64,000 nt of DNA from Halomonas denitrificans (GTDB lineage: Bacteria > Pseudomonadota > Gammaproteobacteria > Xanthomonadales > Wenzhouxiangellaceae), in contig JAHVKF010000001.1 in NCBI GenBank assembly GCA_019800895.1, positions 930,001-994,000 of the forward strand, given 5' to 3'. Positions 1 through 8,350 of the stretch are shown piece by piece (the stretch's first letter is position 1; the number at the start of each line of letters is the position of its first letter). The notes below the pieces were generated by a model. The model saw only the letters and a list, made by a program, of their open reading frames with translations. It did not search any database and was not told the origin of the DNA. A program made the translations under genes and the position numbers.

Positions 1-125
1 GGCAAGCCCGCCAGCGCCCGACCGAGCTCGCGCAGCTCGAGGGCCTCGTTCTTGCGCTGGGTCTTGCTGGGCTCGCCGCTGCGCTCGTCGCCCGGTTCCG
101 GGGCGTCGGTCCGATGGTCGCTCAT
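1..125 (-). CDS. darP: DarP/YjgA-family ribosome-associated protein, N-terminal part
   Basis: Only the first 41 codons lie in the window; the gene continues past the left edge. The visible protein starts with an acidic, disordered stretch followed by SKTQRKNEALELRELGRALA. This matches the start of the DUF615 (YjgA/DarP) family, where an SKTQ-type motif is followed by an E-L-x-x-L-G helix. DarP binds 50S precursors and helps late large-subunit assembly (family knowledge). Its ATG overlaps the TGA of the upstream crotonase gene (ATGA), so the two are probably translated as a coupled pair. With so little sequence the call rests on this one motif. Confidence 0.7.
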   Translation of the reverse strand, partial: MSDHRTDAPEPGDERSGEPSKTQRKNEALELRELGRALAGL

Positions 126-952
126 CGGCCCTTGAACTCCGGCGCGCGTTTTTCCATGAAGGCCTTCATCGCCTCGGCGAAATCCTCGGACTGCATCAGC
201 ATGCCGTTGAGCGTTGCCGCCTCGCGGTTGGCGGACCTCACCGAGCCCGCGATCCGCCCGTCGAGTACCTGGCGGATTCCGGCCACGACCAGCGGCGGGT
301 TGGCCGCGATCCGCTCGGCCCGGGCCAGCGCCTCGGCGCGCAGCGTGTCGCGGTCGCCGTAGACATGATTGACCAGCCCGATCTCGCGCGCGGTGCCTGC
401 ATCGATCGGCTCGCCGGTCAGCGCCAGCTCGCGGGTCCAGCCCTCGCCGACCAGGAACGGCAAGCGGCCCAGCCCGCCGAGGTCCGCGACCATGCCGACC
501 TGGACTTCCTTCAGCGCGAAGCGCGCATCGTTCGTCGCCAGACGGATGTCGCACGCAGAGATCAACTCGATGCCGGCGCCGATGCACCAGCCGTCGATCG
601 CGGCCACGACCGGCAAGCGACCCGCAGCCAGCGCATCGAAGCCGCGCACCATGGTGGCCGCCTGATCGGCGATCGCCGACCTGCCCGCCGCCCCGCCCTC
701 GAGCATCGGCCCGATCCCGGCGGCCATGCCCTGCAGGTCCAGGCCGTAGCAGAAGTGCTCGCCGTCGCCGGTCAGCAGCAGGCAGCGCACGGAGCGATCG
801 GCCTGCAGTTCGGCCACGACCTCGGGAAACTCGCGCCAGAAGTCCGGGCCCATCGCATTCCCGTGCCCCGGACCCGTCAGGGCGATCTCGGCGACATGGA
901 CCGCGGGCCGCTCGATGCGGACGGAGCGGTGCTCGGTGCTGGAGGAACTCAT
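122..952 (-). CDS. Crotonase-family enoyl-CoA hydratase / dienoyl-CoA isomerase-like protein
   Basis: A 276-residue protein with the crotonase fold. The oxyanion-hole segment HFCYGLDL and the second conserved block GWCIGAGIELISACDIRLA are present, followed by FALKEVQVGMVADLGGLGRLP. The Glu and Asp in that last block sit where the catalytic acids of ECH1-type delta3,5-delta2,4-dienoyl-CoA isomerases lie, so it may be an isomerase and not a plain hydratase. Either role belongs to cytoplasmic beta-oxidation of fatty acyl-CoA. The ATG at 952 is chosen because GGAGAC lies 8 bases upstream; the open frame extends further up without a better start. A strong hairpin covers that ribosome-binding site. 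Confidence 0.85.
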   Translation of the reverse strand: MSSSSTEHRSVRIERPAVHVAEIALTGPGHGNAMGPDFWREFPEVVAELQADRSVRCLLLTGDGEHFCYGLDLQGMAAGIGPMLEGGAAGRSAIADQAATMVRGFDALAAGRLPVVAAIDGWCIGAGIELISACDIRLATNDARFALKEVQVGMVADLGGLGRLPFLVGEGWTRELALTGEPIDAGTAREIGLVNHVYGDRDTLRAEALARAERIAANPPLVVAGIRQVLDGRIAGSVRSANREAATLNGMLMQSEDFAEAMKAFMEKRAPEFKGR

Positions 953-958
953 CGGAAA

Positions 959-981
959 CGGTCTCCGGGGGCCGGAGACCG
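959..981 (-). promoter_or_regulatory. Perfect hairpin covering the crotonase ribosome-binding site
   Basis: A 10-bp perfect inverted repeat with a 3-base loop occupies 959-968 and 972-981. On the transcribed strand its 3' arm contains the GGAGAC that serves as the Shine-Dalgarno of the crotonase gene, and it ends 6 bases before the ATG. Folding of this GC-rich stem would hide the site. It could act as a translational attenuator, or simply be a structured leader. Confidence 0.5.
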
Positions 982-1109
982 AGTGTACCGGGTTCTCAGG
1001 GGGACTCGAAGCCGTCAAGGAACAACGTGCCAGCAGGATTGCGGGCCCTTGCCGGAAACCCTCCGATCGTTTGTTAACGTAGGAACGCACACACAGCGAA
1101 GAGGCCATC

Positions 1110-1544
1110 ATGAGCAAGCAGTGGATTCTGGTCGCCGAATCGGCACGCGCGCGCCTGTTCGTCCGCGCAGCACCGCGCGGGGCGCTTCGGGAAATCGAGG
1201 ACTTCGATCACCCCGATTCGCGGAAGAAGGGCCATGAACTGGAAACCGATCGCAGCGGCGCGGTGGACCAGTCCCACGGTCATGCGCTGTCGGATTCGCG
1301 CGAAAAGGGCGCCGCGCAGCGCATCGAGGCCGAGACCTTCGCGCGGCAATTGGCCGACCACCTGAGAACGGCGCGCGGCCGCAACGAGTTCGAGCAACTC
1401 GTGCTGATCGCGGACCCCCGCTTCCTCGGCATGCTTCGCGACCACCTCGACGACGCCACGCGCGATTGCGTGGTGGCGAGCATCGACAAGAACCTGGTCG
1501 GCGAATCGGTCGAGCGCATCAAGGACGAGATCGACGACATCTGA
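1110..1544 (+). CDS. Host-attachment-family protein (PF10116 type)
   Basis: A 144-residue soluble protein starting MSKQWILVAESARARLF. This is the typical opening of the family annotated as 'protein required for attachment to host cells', first named in plant-associated bacteria. The C-terminal half (LVLIADPRFLGMLRDHL and a final basic/acidic helix) also fits the family, whose fold resembles eRF1 domain 2/3-like or Rossmann-type modules. No signal peptide or membrane segment is visible, so it is likely cytoplasmic, and the family name should not be taken as proof of a role in host contact. It is divergent from the crotonase gene and stands alone. Confidence 0.8.
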   Translation: MSKQWILVAESARARLFVRAAPRGALREIEDFDHPDSRKKGHELETDRSGAVDQSHGHALSDSREKGAAQRIEAETFARQLADHLRTARGRNEFEQLVLIADPRFLGMLRDHLDDATRDCVVASIDKNLVGESVERIKDEIDDI

Positions 1545-1596
1545 CGAGCGCGCGCCTGCTCGGCCTCGATGCAGCGAGGCGGCAAGGCGACCCCGT

Positions 1597-2139
1597 TCAG
1601 TCGCCCTCGGCCCGCTTGATCCACTCGAGCGGCAGTTCGTGCTGGCCGGCCGCGTCACCGACGTACAGCACGTCGTCGGCGATCATCAGCGACCAGTCGA
1701 TCTTGCGCGGCAGGTCAGCGGCCAGCGTCCCGACCTCCGGCGGCAGCGCCGCGATCTCCAGGCCGGGCAGCTGCGCCACCCGCGGCACGACCGATTCGCG
1801 CCAGACTTCGACCGGGCCGTAGGCCAGCACCGACGCCCGCGGATGGTGACGCGCGCTGCGCGTCATGCGGTCGGCGTCGGGACGGCCGACGTCGATCCAG
1901 TGCTCGACCTGTCCGTCGAGTGAATGCCGCCACAAGGCCGGCTCGTCGACCTCCGACAGACCGCGGCCGAAGGCCAGGCGCTCGTCCCACCACAGGCCCC
2001 AGGCCAGCAGGCGGGCCGTCATGCGCAGTTCGGTCTCCGAGGGATGACGTGCCACGGTGAACGAATGCTCGCCATAGTTCCCGCGATCCGTGTCGCTCAG
2101 CGAAATCCGGACCCGGTACGGCGTCGAACTCAGGGCCAT
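1597..2139 (-). CDS. yaeQ: YaeQ family protein
   Basis: A 180-residue protein. The motifs ARHPSETELRMTARLLAW, DERLAFGRGLSEVDEPALW and the near-terminal IDWSLMIADDVLYVGD are diagnostic of YaeQ, a PD-(D/E)XK-like fold protein of unknown activity that in E. coli was linked to RfaH suppression. The ATG at 2139 gives the usual family length and has GGAG 8 bases upstream; a TTG two codons earlier is possible. It lies convergent with the host-attachment-family gene, so it is probably monocistronic. Confidence 0.88.
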   Translation of the reverse strand: MALSSTPYRVRISLSDTDRGNYGEHSFTVARHPSETELRMTARLLAWGLWWDERLAFGRGLSEVDEPALWRHSLDGQVEHWIDVGRPDADRMTRSARHHPRASVLAYGPVEVWRESVVPRVAQLPGLEIAALPPEVGTLAADLPRKIDWSLMIADDVLYVGDAAGQHELPLEWIKRAEGD

Positions 2140-2182
2140 GAGCAAGGCTCCGACGCCGATTCACGGCGGTGTTGAAGAACGA

Positions 2183-2210
2183 GCGGGCGCCCGGCTGGCC
2201 GGGCGCCCGC
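2183..2210 (-). terminator. GC hairpin, possible terminator of the secreted-protein gene
   Basis: A perfect 12-bp inverted repeat (2183-2194 and 2199-2210) with a 4-base loop follows the stop codon of the gene at 2250. On the minus strand it is followed by a weak T-rich stretch (TCGTTCTTC), so termination efficiency is uncertain. Confidence 0.5.
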
Positions 2211-2249
2211 AGGATGAGGGGCAACGCCTCCGCGTCGAAGCACGCCCCC

Positions 2250-3767
2250 TCAGCGGCAGAAATCGTCCTCGGTCTCGTAGATTCGCTCGATCTGGAACTC
2301 GCCGGAGCCGAAGCCGGTGGTCGACGTGAACGTCACCGTCGCCTCGTTGCACGAATCGAAGCGGATGTACATCCGGCCCCAGGGCTCGATATTGATCGTG
2401 CCGTTGTTGAACCCGGTCTGGCGGATCTGCTCGAAGGTCGGCCCATCGGTCTTGAACAGGTCCATGCCGACGTCGTTGTCGGGGAAGTCCTGTGCCGTGC
2501 CGATCATCCACTGCTGCGTGCCATCGTCATCGTAGGTGAACCAGATCGCGACCAGCTGGTTCCGATCGGTGACGTCGATCATGAAGCCTTCCGCGGCGCG
2601 GTTCACGACCGTCCAGTTGCCGCCGAGTCCGCGGCGACGGACGTTGCTGTCCGACGGCGTGGCCAGGATGGCAACGCGGTCACGACGGAAGGTGTCGACC
2701 GGAGGCGTCGTTCCGTTCGTCTGCGTAATGTCCGAGCAGCTGCCGGTTCCGATGTCGTAGAACAGCGTACTGCCGGCCGGCTGCTCGCGAATCCGGTGGG
2801 TGAAGGTCACGTCCGTGCCGACGCCGACCGGCGCGTTGCGGAAATCGAAGGTCTGCGGTAGCTCGTCGGAGGGGTCCTCGATCGTGAAGGCCGCCGCCTC
2901 GGCACCGATGATCGCGCCGTCGTACTGGTCCTGGCGGGCGATCAGCTCGACCACGTAGAAGCCCGGCGTGCTGGCCGAGTAGGTCAGCGTGACGCGGCCC
3001 AGGCCGTCGCTCGGATAGTTCTCGAGAATGATGCCCCGGGTCACCGCATCGCCTCCACCACCGGCCGGGCAGTCGTAGAGCGGCGGCACGGGCGGCGGCG
3101 TCGAGGCAACGATTTCGGCGACCAGGCCATCGGCGAACGTGCCGCTGGTCGCGTCGCGATCACCGGCAAACAGGCCCTTGGTGTCCGCGTCGCCGGCCAC
3201 GGCATCGGTCTCGAAGGACGCGCCCAGCGGACAGCCCTCCACGGTGATGTCCAGCAACAGGTTGTCGCCCTCGTCGCCGAAGTCGAAGCCACCGCCGTCG
3301 ACGACCAGCAGGTCGAAGGGATTCGGTCCCGTACCGCTGGTTCCGGCGAACAGTTCGAGGTCGGCGTTCCAGACCACGCGCCGGTCGAGGCCGACGTTTT
3401 CGTCGAAGTCCGTGCTCATGGTCCCGGCCGTACGGTTCGTCGACGAGAGGGTGATGACCGCATTCTGCAGCGTCAGCGGCCCGACCGGCGATTCCGCCCC
3501 GTCGAGGCGGAACGCGATCGAACCGATGGTGCCGAAGAGTCCCTGGTCACCGTTGAAGATCTGCTGGTACCGGAACCCGTTGGCGCAGGCCGTGGCGTCT
3601 CCGAACGGCAGCGCGCTGCTCGAATCGCCCTCGGTGTCCTCGAGGCCGTTCGGCACGGTGAACACGGCGACGGCGGCGAACGCCGGCGCCTGCAATGCGA
3701 CAAGCAGCGTCCCGAGCCCGAAACGGACGGGACGACTCGATCTGCTGGAACGAGTGGTGGCTCCCAT
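2250..3767 (-). CDS. Secreted protein with C-terminal beta-sandwich-like domain, unknown function
   Basis: A 505-residue protein with a Sec signal peptide (basic residues 6-15, hydrophobic 17-30, cleavage expected after AFA at 29-31). Residues ~36-215 are rich in Asp, Gly and Asn, as in secreted beta proteins of the Xanthomonadales, and begin VPNGLEDTEGDSSSALPFG. After a proline-rich linker (TPPPVPPLYDCP), residues ~240-340 look like an Ig-like beta domain. The last ~110 residues contain AAEGFMIDV, WFTYDDDGTQQWMIG and a terminal EDDFCR, a repeat-like module common at the end of extracellular proteins in this lineage. No catalytic motif was recognised. The gene is divergent from the DUF2333 gene and is followed by a hairpin. 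Confidence 0.75.
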   Translation of the reverse strand: MGATTRSSRSSRPVRFGLGTLLVALQAPAFAAVAVFTVPNGLEDTEGDSSSALPFGDATACANGFRYQQIFNGDQGLFGTIGSIAFRLDGAESPVGPLTLQNAVITLSSTNRTAGTMSTDFDENVGLDRRVVWNADLELFAGTSGTGPNPFDLLVVDGGGFDFGDEGDNLLLDITVEGCPLGASFETDAVAGDADTKGLFAGDRDATSGTFADGLVAEIVASTPPPVPPLYDCPAGGGGDAVTRGIILENYPSDGLGRVTLTYSASTPGFYVVELIARQDQYDGAIIGAEAAAFTIEDPSDELPQTFDFRNAPVGVGTDVTFTHRIREQPAGSTLFYDIGTGSCSDITQTNGTTPPVDTFRRDRVAILATPSDSNVRRRGLGGNWTVVNRAAEGFMIDVTDRNQLVAIWFTYDDDGTQQWMIGTAQDFPDNDVGMDLFKTDGPTFEQIRQTGFNNGTINIEPWGRMYIRFDSCNEATVTFTSTTGFGSGEFQIERIYETEDDFCR

Positions 3768-4014
3768 GATTCGATTCTCCTGTTCGACTCCACGCTAGGG
3801 TCCGGACACTCCGTACCGGACGTGCACCGGGCGGCGGGCGCGGTCACCGTCGCCAACGCTCCCCCGGACGCGCAAAGGTAGCACCGGCGGAACCGATCCG
3901 CCAGACATTCGCGCGCCGCCGGAGCGAACGAGGGCGGTGAAATCGGGACTTCCGGCACTTGCCCTTCCCCCCCGTTGCCCGTCAATGTGGAGGGCTATCG
4001 CCCGGGAAACGCCC

Positions 4015-5022
4015 ATGCCCCTGATGCAGACCCTGATCGGAACCGGCCGGCGGCGCTGGATCACGCTCGCCGCCGCCGCCGTGCTGGCGCTGTGCGCCGT
4101 GTACCTGTTCTGGCTGGATCACGAACCGGATCCGTTCGACCCGCTGGTCCGCGCCGAGGCCCGGGCCGAGCGCGCCGGTCATGACGTGGTCACCGGCTAC
4201 GTGACCACCAGCGCGCTGATCGATGTGATGGACACGCTGCTGAACAAGCGAGGCGGCTACCTGAACAACGACCTCATGCCGCCGTGGATCGTTCTCGACA
4301 ACATGCCGTCCTGGGAGATCGGGGTGATCTACCAGGCCCGGGACCTCGCCCGGACGCTCCGCAACGACTTCAGCCGCTCGCAGACCCAGTCGGCCGAGGA
4401 CCGGGCGCTGGCGATTGCCGATCCGCAGTTCAGCTTCGACTACGGCTCCTGGTGGCTGCCTTCGACCGAGGGCGAATATCGCGAGGGCATCGAGCAGCTG
4501 GAAGACTACCTGGATCGCCTGGGCTCCCCCGACGGCGAGGCGCGCTTCTACGATCGAGCGGACAACCTGCGCGAGTACCTGGCGCTGGTGGAGAAACGGC
4601 TGGGCAACATGGGCCAGCAGCTGTCGGCCAGCGTGGGCGACCGTCGACGCAATACGGACCTTTCCGGCGACGCCGCCGCGCGCCCTTCCAGCGACCTGGG
4701 GCGGGAAGTCCGGGTCAAGACGCCGTGGTTGCGAATCGACAACGTGTTCTACGAGGCGCGTGGGACGACCTGGGCGCTGATCCACTTCCTCAAGGCGCTG
4801 GACCACGATTTCGCGGCCGTGCTTCGCGACAAGAATGCCGAGGCCAGCCTCGACCAGATCATCCGGGAACTCGAAGCCAGCCAGCGGCCGGTCCGGAGTC
4901 CGGTCATCCTCAATGGTGGCGGCTTCGGCATGTTCGCGAACCACTCGCTGGTCATGGCCAATTACATTGCCCGCGCCAACGCGGCGGTCATCGACCTGCG
5001 GCGGCTGCTCGAGCAGGGCTGA
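4015..5022 (+). CDS. DUF2333 family inner-membrane protein
   Basis: A 335-residue protein with one N-terminal membrane segment (about residues 15-34) and a large region that should face the periplasm. The blocks NKRGGYLNNDLMPPWIVLDN, WEIGVIYQARDLARTLRNDF and RFYDRADNLREYL are characteristic of DUF2333, a family of unknown function found in gammaproteobacteria. The start at ATG 4015 (MPLMQTL) is preferred over two upstream in-frame ATGs (3937, 3985) because it places the membrane helix near the N-terminus and has GGGAAA upstream; this choice is moderate. It precedes the substrate-binding lipoprotein by 114 bases. Confidence 0.85.
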   Translation: MPLMQTLIGTGRRRWITLAAAAVLALCAVYLFWLDHEPDPFDPLVRAEARAERAGHDVVTGYVTTSALIDVMDTLLNKRGGYLNNDLMPPWIVLDNMPSWEIGVIYQARDLARTLRNDFSRSQTQSAEDRALAIADPQFSFDYGSWWLPSTEGEYREGIEQLEDYLDRLGSPDGEARFYDRADNLREYLALVEKRLGNMGQQLSASVGDRRRNTDLSGDAAARPSSDLGREVRVKTPWLRIDNVFYEARGTTWALIHFLKALDHDFAAVLRDKNAEASLDQIIRELEASQRPVRSPVILNGGGFGMFANHSLVMANYIARANAAVIDLRRLLEQG

Positions 5023-5136
5023 CGCGGCGGGGGCAGGAAGGGTCGGGCCGCAGGAATGCACTCCGGCGGTCTGATAGGCTGGCTACAGCGAAGATCGTGC
5101 CCGTTCGCGGAATGCCGGCACGCAGGGGAGGAACGA

Positions 5137-6123
5137 ATGGATCGACCGTCCACCAGGGCCTGGCGCAAACCGGTCGGCGTGCTTGCCGTGTGGTTTCTAG
5201 CCGCCTTCCTCGCGGCCTGCGGGTCGCCCGAGCCCCCGATCCGCGTCGCGACCCTGCCGTGGCCGCCCTACGACCTCGTGCATCTTGCGGCAACTCTCGA
5301 CCGGCTCGACCCGGGGCAGGTCGAACTGGTCGAATTCCAGACCCCGGCCGAGGCCGTCCGTGCCTTCCGCTACGACCTCGTCGACGCCATGCTGGTCACC
5401 AGTCACTTCGCGCTCAGCACCGCCGCCGAGCGGCCGGACAGCCGCATCGTCTATTTCATCGACGTCAGCCTGGGCGGCGATGCGCTCCTTGCACGGCCGG
5501 CGATCGAGTCCGGCGACGAGCTCCGGGGCGGACGGATCGGCGTCGAGGCCGCGCCGCTCGGCACCTATACGCTGATCCGGGCGCTCGACCACCTGGCGAT
5601 CGGCCGGGACGAAGTGGAGATCGTCCAGATCGACACCCCCGACCAGGCCGAAGCGTTCCTGGCCGCCGAAGTCGACGCGGTCGTGACCTACGAACCGACT
5701 CGTTCGCTGCTGCTCGCAGAAGGCGCGAACTCCCTGTTCGACAGCGAGCAGATTCCCTTCGAGATCATCGACGTCGTGGTGACCCGCGAGTCGGTCATCG
5801 ATGAACGAAGCGATGCGCTCGCGGAGCTGGTCCGGGCATTCGACCGCGGCCTGGCCACCTGGCGCGAGCGACCGCAATTCACCGCCGAGGAACTCGCGCG
5901 GCGATACGCACTGGACCCCGATGAAATCCGGTTCGGCCTGGACTCGGTCGCCCTGTACGGCCTGGCGGAGAACCGGGGCATCTTCGACGACCCGGACGGT
6001 GCCGTCCTGCGCGGCCTGACCGAGCAATGCCGCGTCATGCTGCGCGAGGGCCTGCTGGCCTCCCAGCCCTCGACCGAGCGACTCCTGGACCGTCGCATCG
6101 TCGACCGGGCCCTGGCGCAATGA
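5137..6123 (+). CDS. Substrate-binding lipoprotein (NMT1/SsuA-like), paired with a GGDEF-EAL protein
   Basis: A 328-residue lipoprotein with lipobox LAAC, lipidated Cys28. The mature part has a type-2 periplasmic-binding-protein layout: an IRVATLPWPPYDL start, a first lobe to about residue 120, a DALLARPAIESGDELRGGRIGVE crossover (split here in description only) and a second lobe with VVTYEPTRSLLL. This resembles ThiY/SsuA/NMT1-type binding proteins. No permease or ATPase gene is nearby. Its TGA overlaps the ATG of the GGDEF-EAL gene (ATGA), so ligand binding probably feeds c-di-GMP signalling and not transport. The ATG at 5137 has GGGGAGG 5 bases upstream. The ligand cannot be told from sequence. 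Confidence 0.85.
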   Translation: MDRPSTRAWRKPVGVLAVWFLAAFLAACGSPEPPIRVATLPWPPYDLVHLAATLDRLDPGQVELVEFQTPAEAVRAFRYDLVDAMLVTSHFALSTAAERPDSRIVYFIDVSLGGDALLARPAIESGDELRGGRIGVEAAPLGTYTLIRALDHLAIGRDEVEIVQIDTPDQAEAFLAAEVDAVVTYEPTRSLLLAEGANSLFDSEQIPFEIIDVVVTRESVIDERSDALAELVRAFDRGLATWRERPQFTAEELARRYALDPDEIRFGLDSVALYGLAENRGIFDDPDGAVLRGLTEQCRVMLREGLLASQPSTERLLDRRIVDRALAQ

Positions 6124-8225
6124 CGCTTCGCCTGCCGCTTCGCTTCGTCGTCCCGCTGCTGATCCTGGCCGTGGGGGCGATGATCCTGACCTCGGCCTGG
6201 ACCTTCGAGCTGCGAGCGATGAACCAGAGCCTGCTGGCCGTCTCCGACCAGCAGCTCCGGTCGAATGCGTCCTTCATCGCTGCAGAGGTCGAAGCGGCCG
6301 TTCGCAATCGTAACTTCGGTGAAGCACGCGCGGCACTGGAGCGGGCCATCGCGATTCCCAGCCTGCGGTCGATCCACCTGGTCGACCCCGACGGCACGAT
6401 CCGCTTTTCGTCGATGCGGGCCCTGGCCGGGAAGACCTTTACGGAGGAACCGGAGACGCGCCAACTCCATCTCGAGGTTCCGTTCGGTCCAGGCAACAGC
6501 GTGACCGTCCACACCGACCCGGATCGTGCACGGCTGGTCGGGCGTTTCCCGGTGCAGATGCGCGCCGAGCCGGGCGAGCTGATGCCGGTGCGCTCCGGCG
6601 CGCTCTATCTCGTCCACGACCTATCGGACATGCTGGCCGAGCACCGGGCCGCACTGAATCTCCGGATGGTTCGGCGCACGGTGCTGCTGGTGACCATCGC
6701 GATCGGGTTCTGGCTGCTGCTTCGCCGGCTGCTGCTGACCCGCATCGACCGCCTGATCCGCACCACGCGCGAGGTTGCCCAGGGGAAATTCGATGTCAAG
6801 TTCGACGACCGGGGACGCGACGAGCTCAGCGACCTGGCGCGCGAACTCGACCGCATGACCGCCGGACTCCGCGACCAGGCGGAGCATCTGAGCTACCTGG
6901 CCGATCACGACGCGGTGACCGGACTGCTGAATCGCGTCGGATTCGAAGCCGCGACCGAAGTGGCGCTCGCCGATGCGCGTACGCGGCGAAGCCACTTCGC
7001 CATCTGCCTGCTCGACATCGACAGTCTTCGCGTGATCAACGACACCCAGGGCCACCTTGCCGGCGACGAGCTGCTGCGGGACTTCGCCGGCCTGCTCGAA
7101 GACGCGCTTCCCGACGCGCTGGCCATCGCCCGCGTCGGCGGCGACGAATTCGCGGCCCTGATCGACGTCGACCACGGCGAACCGCTGGACACGGTCGGCC
7201 GTCACATCGCCGAGCACATCCGCGCGTTCCGTTTCGAGCGCAAGGGCGAACGATTCGGAATCCAGGCCTCGACCGGGATCATCGCTCTGACGCCGGAGAT
7301 CCGCGACTCCGGAGAAGCCCTTAGCGCAGCCGATGCGGCTTGCTACCGGGCCAAGGAAAAGCAACGGGGCAGCATTCACATCGGTTCCGCCGACGCCATG
7401 CGCAGCGACCTCATGGAAGGCAGCATGCGCTGGGTCAGCCGGATTCACGAGGCGCTCGACGAGGACCGCCTGGAGCTCCATGCCCAGCGAATCGAAGCGA
7501 TCGGCGATGGCGATCACTCCCTGCATTTCGAGGTGCTGGTACGGATGCGCGACCGCGATGGTTCGCTGATCGAGCCGAGCCAGTTTCTGAGCTCGGCGGA
7601 ACGCTACAACCTCGTTGGCCGGATCGACCGCTGGGTGATCGCCAGAACGCTCGAATGGCTCGACCGGAATCACGACGCACTGGAGCGCATCGCGACCTGT
7701 TCGATCAACCTGTCGGGACTCAGCCTCGCCGACCCCGGCCTGTTGTCCGAGGTTTCCGATCGCCTGGCCCGTCACCCGCGGATCGACCCGGCCATCCTGT
7801 GCTTCGAAGTGACCGAGACCGCCGCGATCCGGAATCTCGACCAGGCCAACGGTTTCATCGTCCGCATGCGCAGAATCGGCTGCCGATTCGCTCTCGACGA
7901 TTTCGGTACCGGCCTGTCGTCGTTCGAGTACATCAAGCGCCTGCCCGTCGACATGATCAAGATCGACGGCATGTTCGTGCGCGACATCGTCACGGATCCG
8001 GTCGATCGCGCCATTGTCAAGGCGATCCATGAAATCGCCAGCGAAGTCGGTATGTGGACCATCGCCGAGTTCGTCGAAAGCGACGAGATCCTCGAAGCCC
8101 TCCGCTCGATCGGCGTGCATTTCGTCCAGGGGTTCGGCATCGCGCGTCCCGTACCCATCGACGACGTCCTCGTGGCGACCGCGAACGGCGACGATGCTGC
8201 GCCGCAGCGTCGCTCGGCCGACTGA
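6120..8225 (+). CDS. Membrane GGDEF-EAL protein (c-di-GMP cyclase/phosphodiesterase)
   Basis: A 701-residue protein. Order: membrane helix 1 (~6-26), periplasmic sensor region (~27-180), helix 2 (~186-205), HAMP (~206-258), GGDEF domain (~265-430) and EAL domain (~440-690). The GGDEF signature is intact at 340-344 (RVGGDEF), but the position of the inhibitory RxxD site reads PDAL, so product feedback is unlikely. In the EAL domain the signature is EVL (E471), a common functional variant, and DDFGTG is intact at 593-598. It may therefore make and break c-di-GMP. It is translationally coupled to the upstream binding lipoprotein, which likely contacts its periplasmic region. Confidence 0.93.
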   Translation: MTLRLPLRFVVPLLILAVGAMILTSAWTFELRAMNQSLLAVSDQQLRSNASFIAAEVEAAVRNRNFGEARAALERAIAIPSLRSIHLVDPDGTIRFSSMRALAGKTFTEEPETRQLHLEVPFGPGNSVTVHTDPDRARLVGRFPVQMRAEPGELMPVRSGALYLVHDLSDMLAEHRAALNLRMVRRTVLLVTIAIGFWLLLRRLLLTRIDRLIRTTREVAQGKFDVKFDDRGRDELSDLARELDRMTAGLRDQAEHLSYLADHDAVTGLLNRVGFEAATEVALADARTRRSHFAICLLDIDSLRVINDTQGHLAGDELLRDFAGLLEDALPDALAIARVGGDEFAALIDVDHGEPLDTVGRHIAEHIRAFRFERKGERFGIQASTGIIALTPEIRDSGEALSAADAACYRAKEKQRGSIHIGSADAMRSDLMEGSMRWVSRIHEALDEDRLELHAQRIEAIGDGDHSLHFEVLVRMRDRDGSLIEPSQFLSSAERYNLVGRIDRWVIARTLEWLDRNHDALERIATCSINLSGLSLADPGLLSEVSDRLARHPRIDPAILCFEVTETAAIRNLDQANGFIVRMRRIGCRFALDDFGTGLSSFEYIKRLPVDMIKIDGMFVRDIVTDPVDRAIVKAIHEIASEVGMWTIAEFVESDEILEALRSIGVHFVQGFGIARPVPIDDVLVATANGDDAAPQRRSAD

Positions 8226-8350
8226 GCGCCCATTCCGTCGCGGACTGCAAACCGGGAGCTCGGTGCAATGTGCTGCGTCCCGCTTTCGCCGGACGGGTTC
8301 ACACGCGATCGGCATGCTGGGGTTCCCTCGACGGCTGCACCGGACGACCC

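Noticed and set aside
1110-1544. Phage or symbiosis function implied by the name 'host attachment'
   Set aside because: The family is common in free-living bacteria, and no phage or secretion genes surround it.
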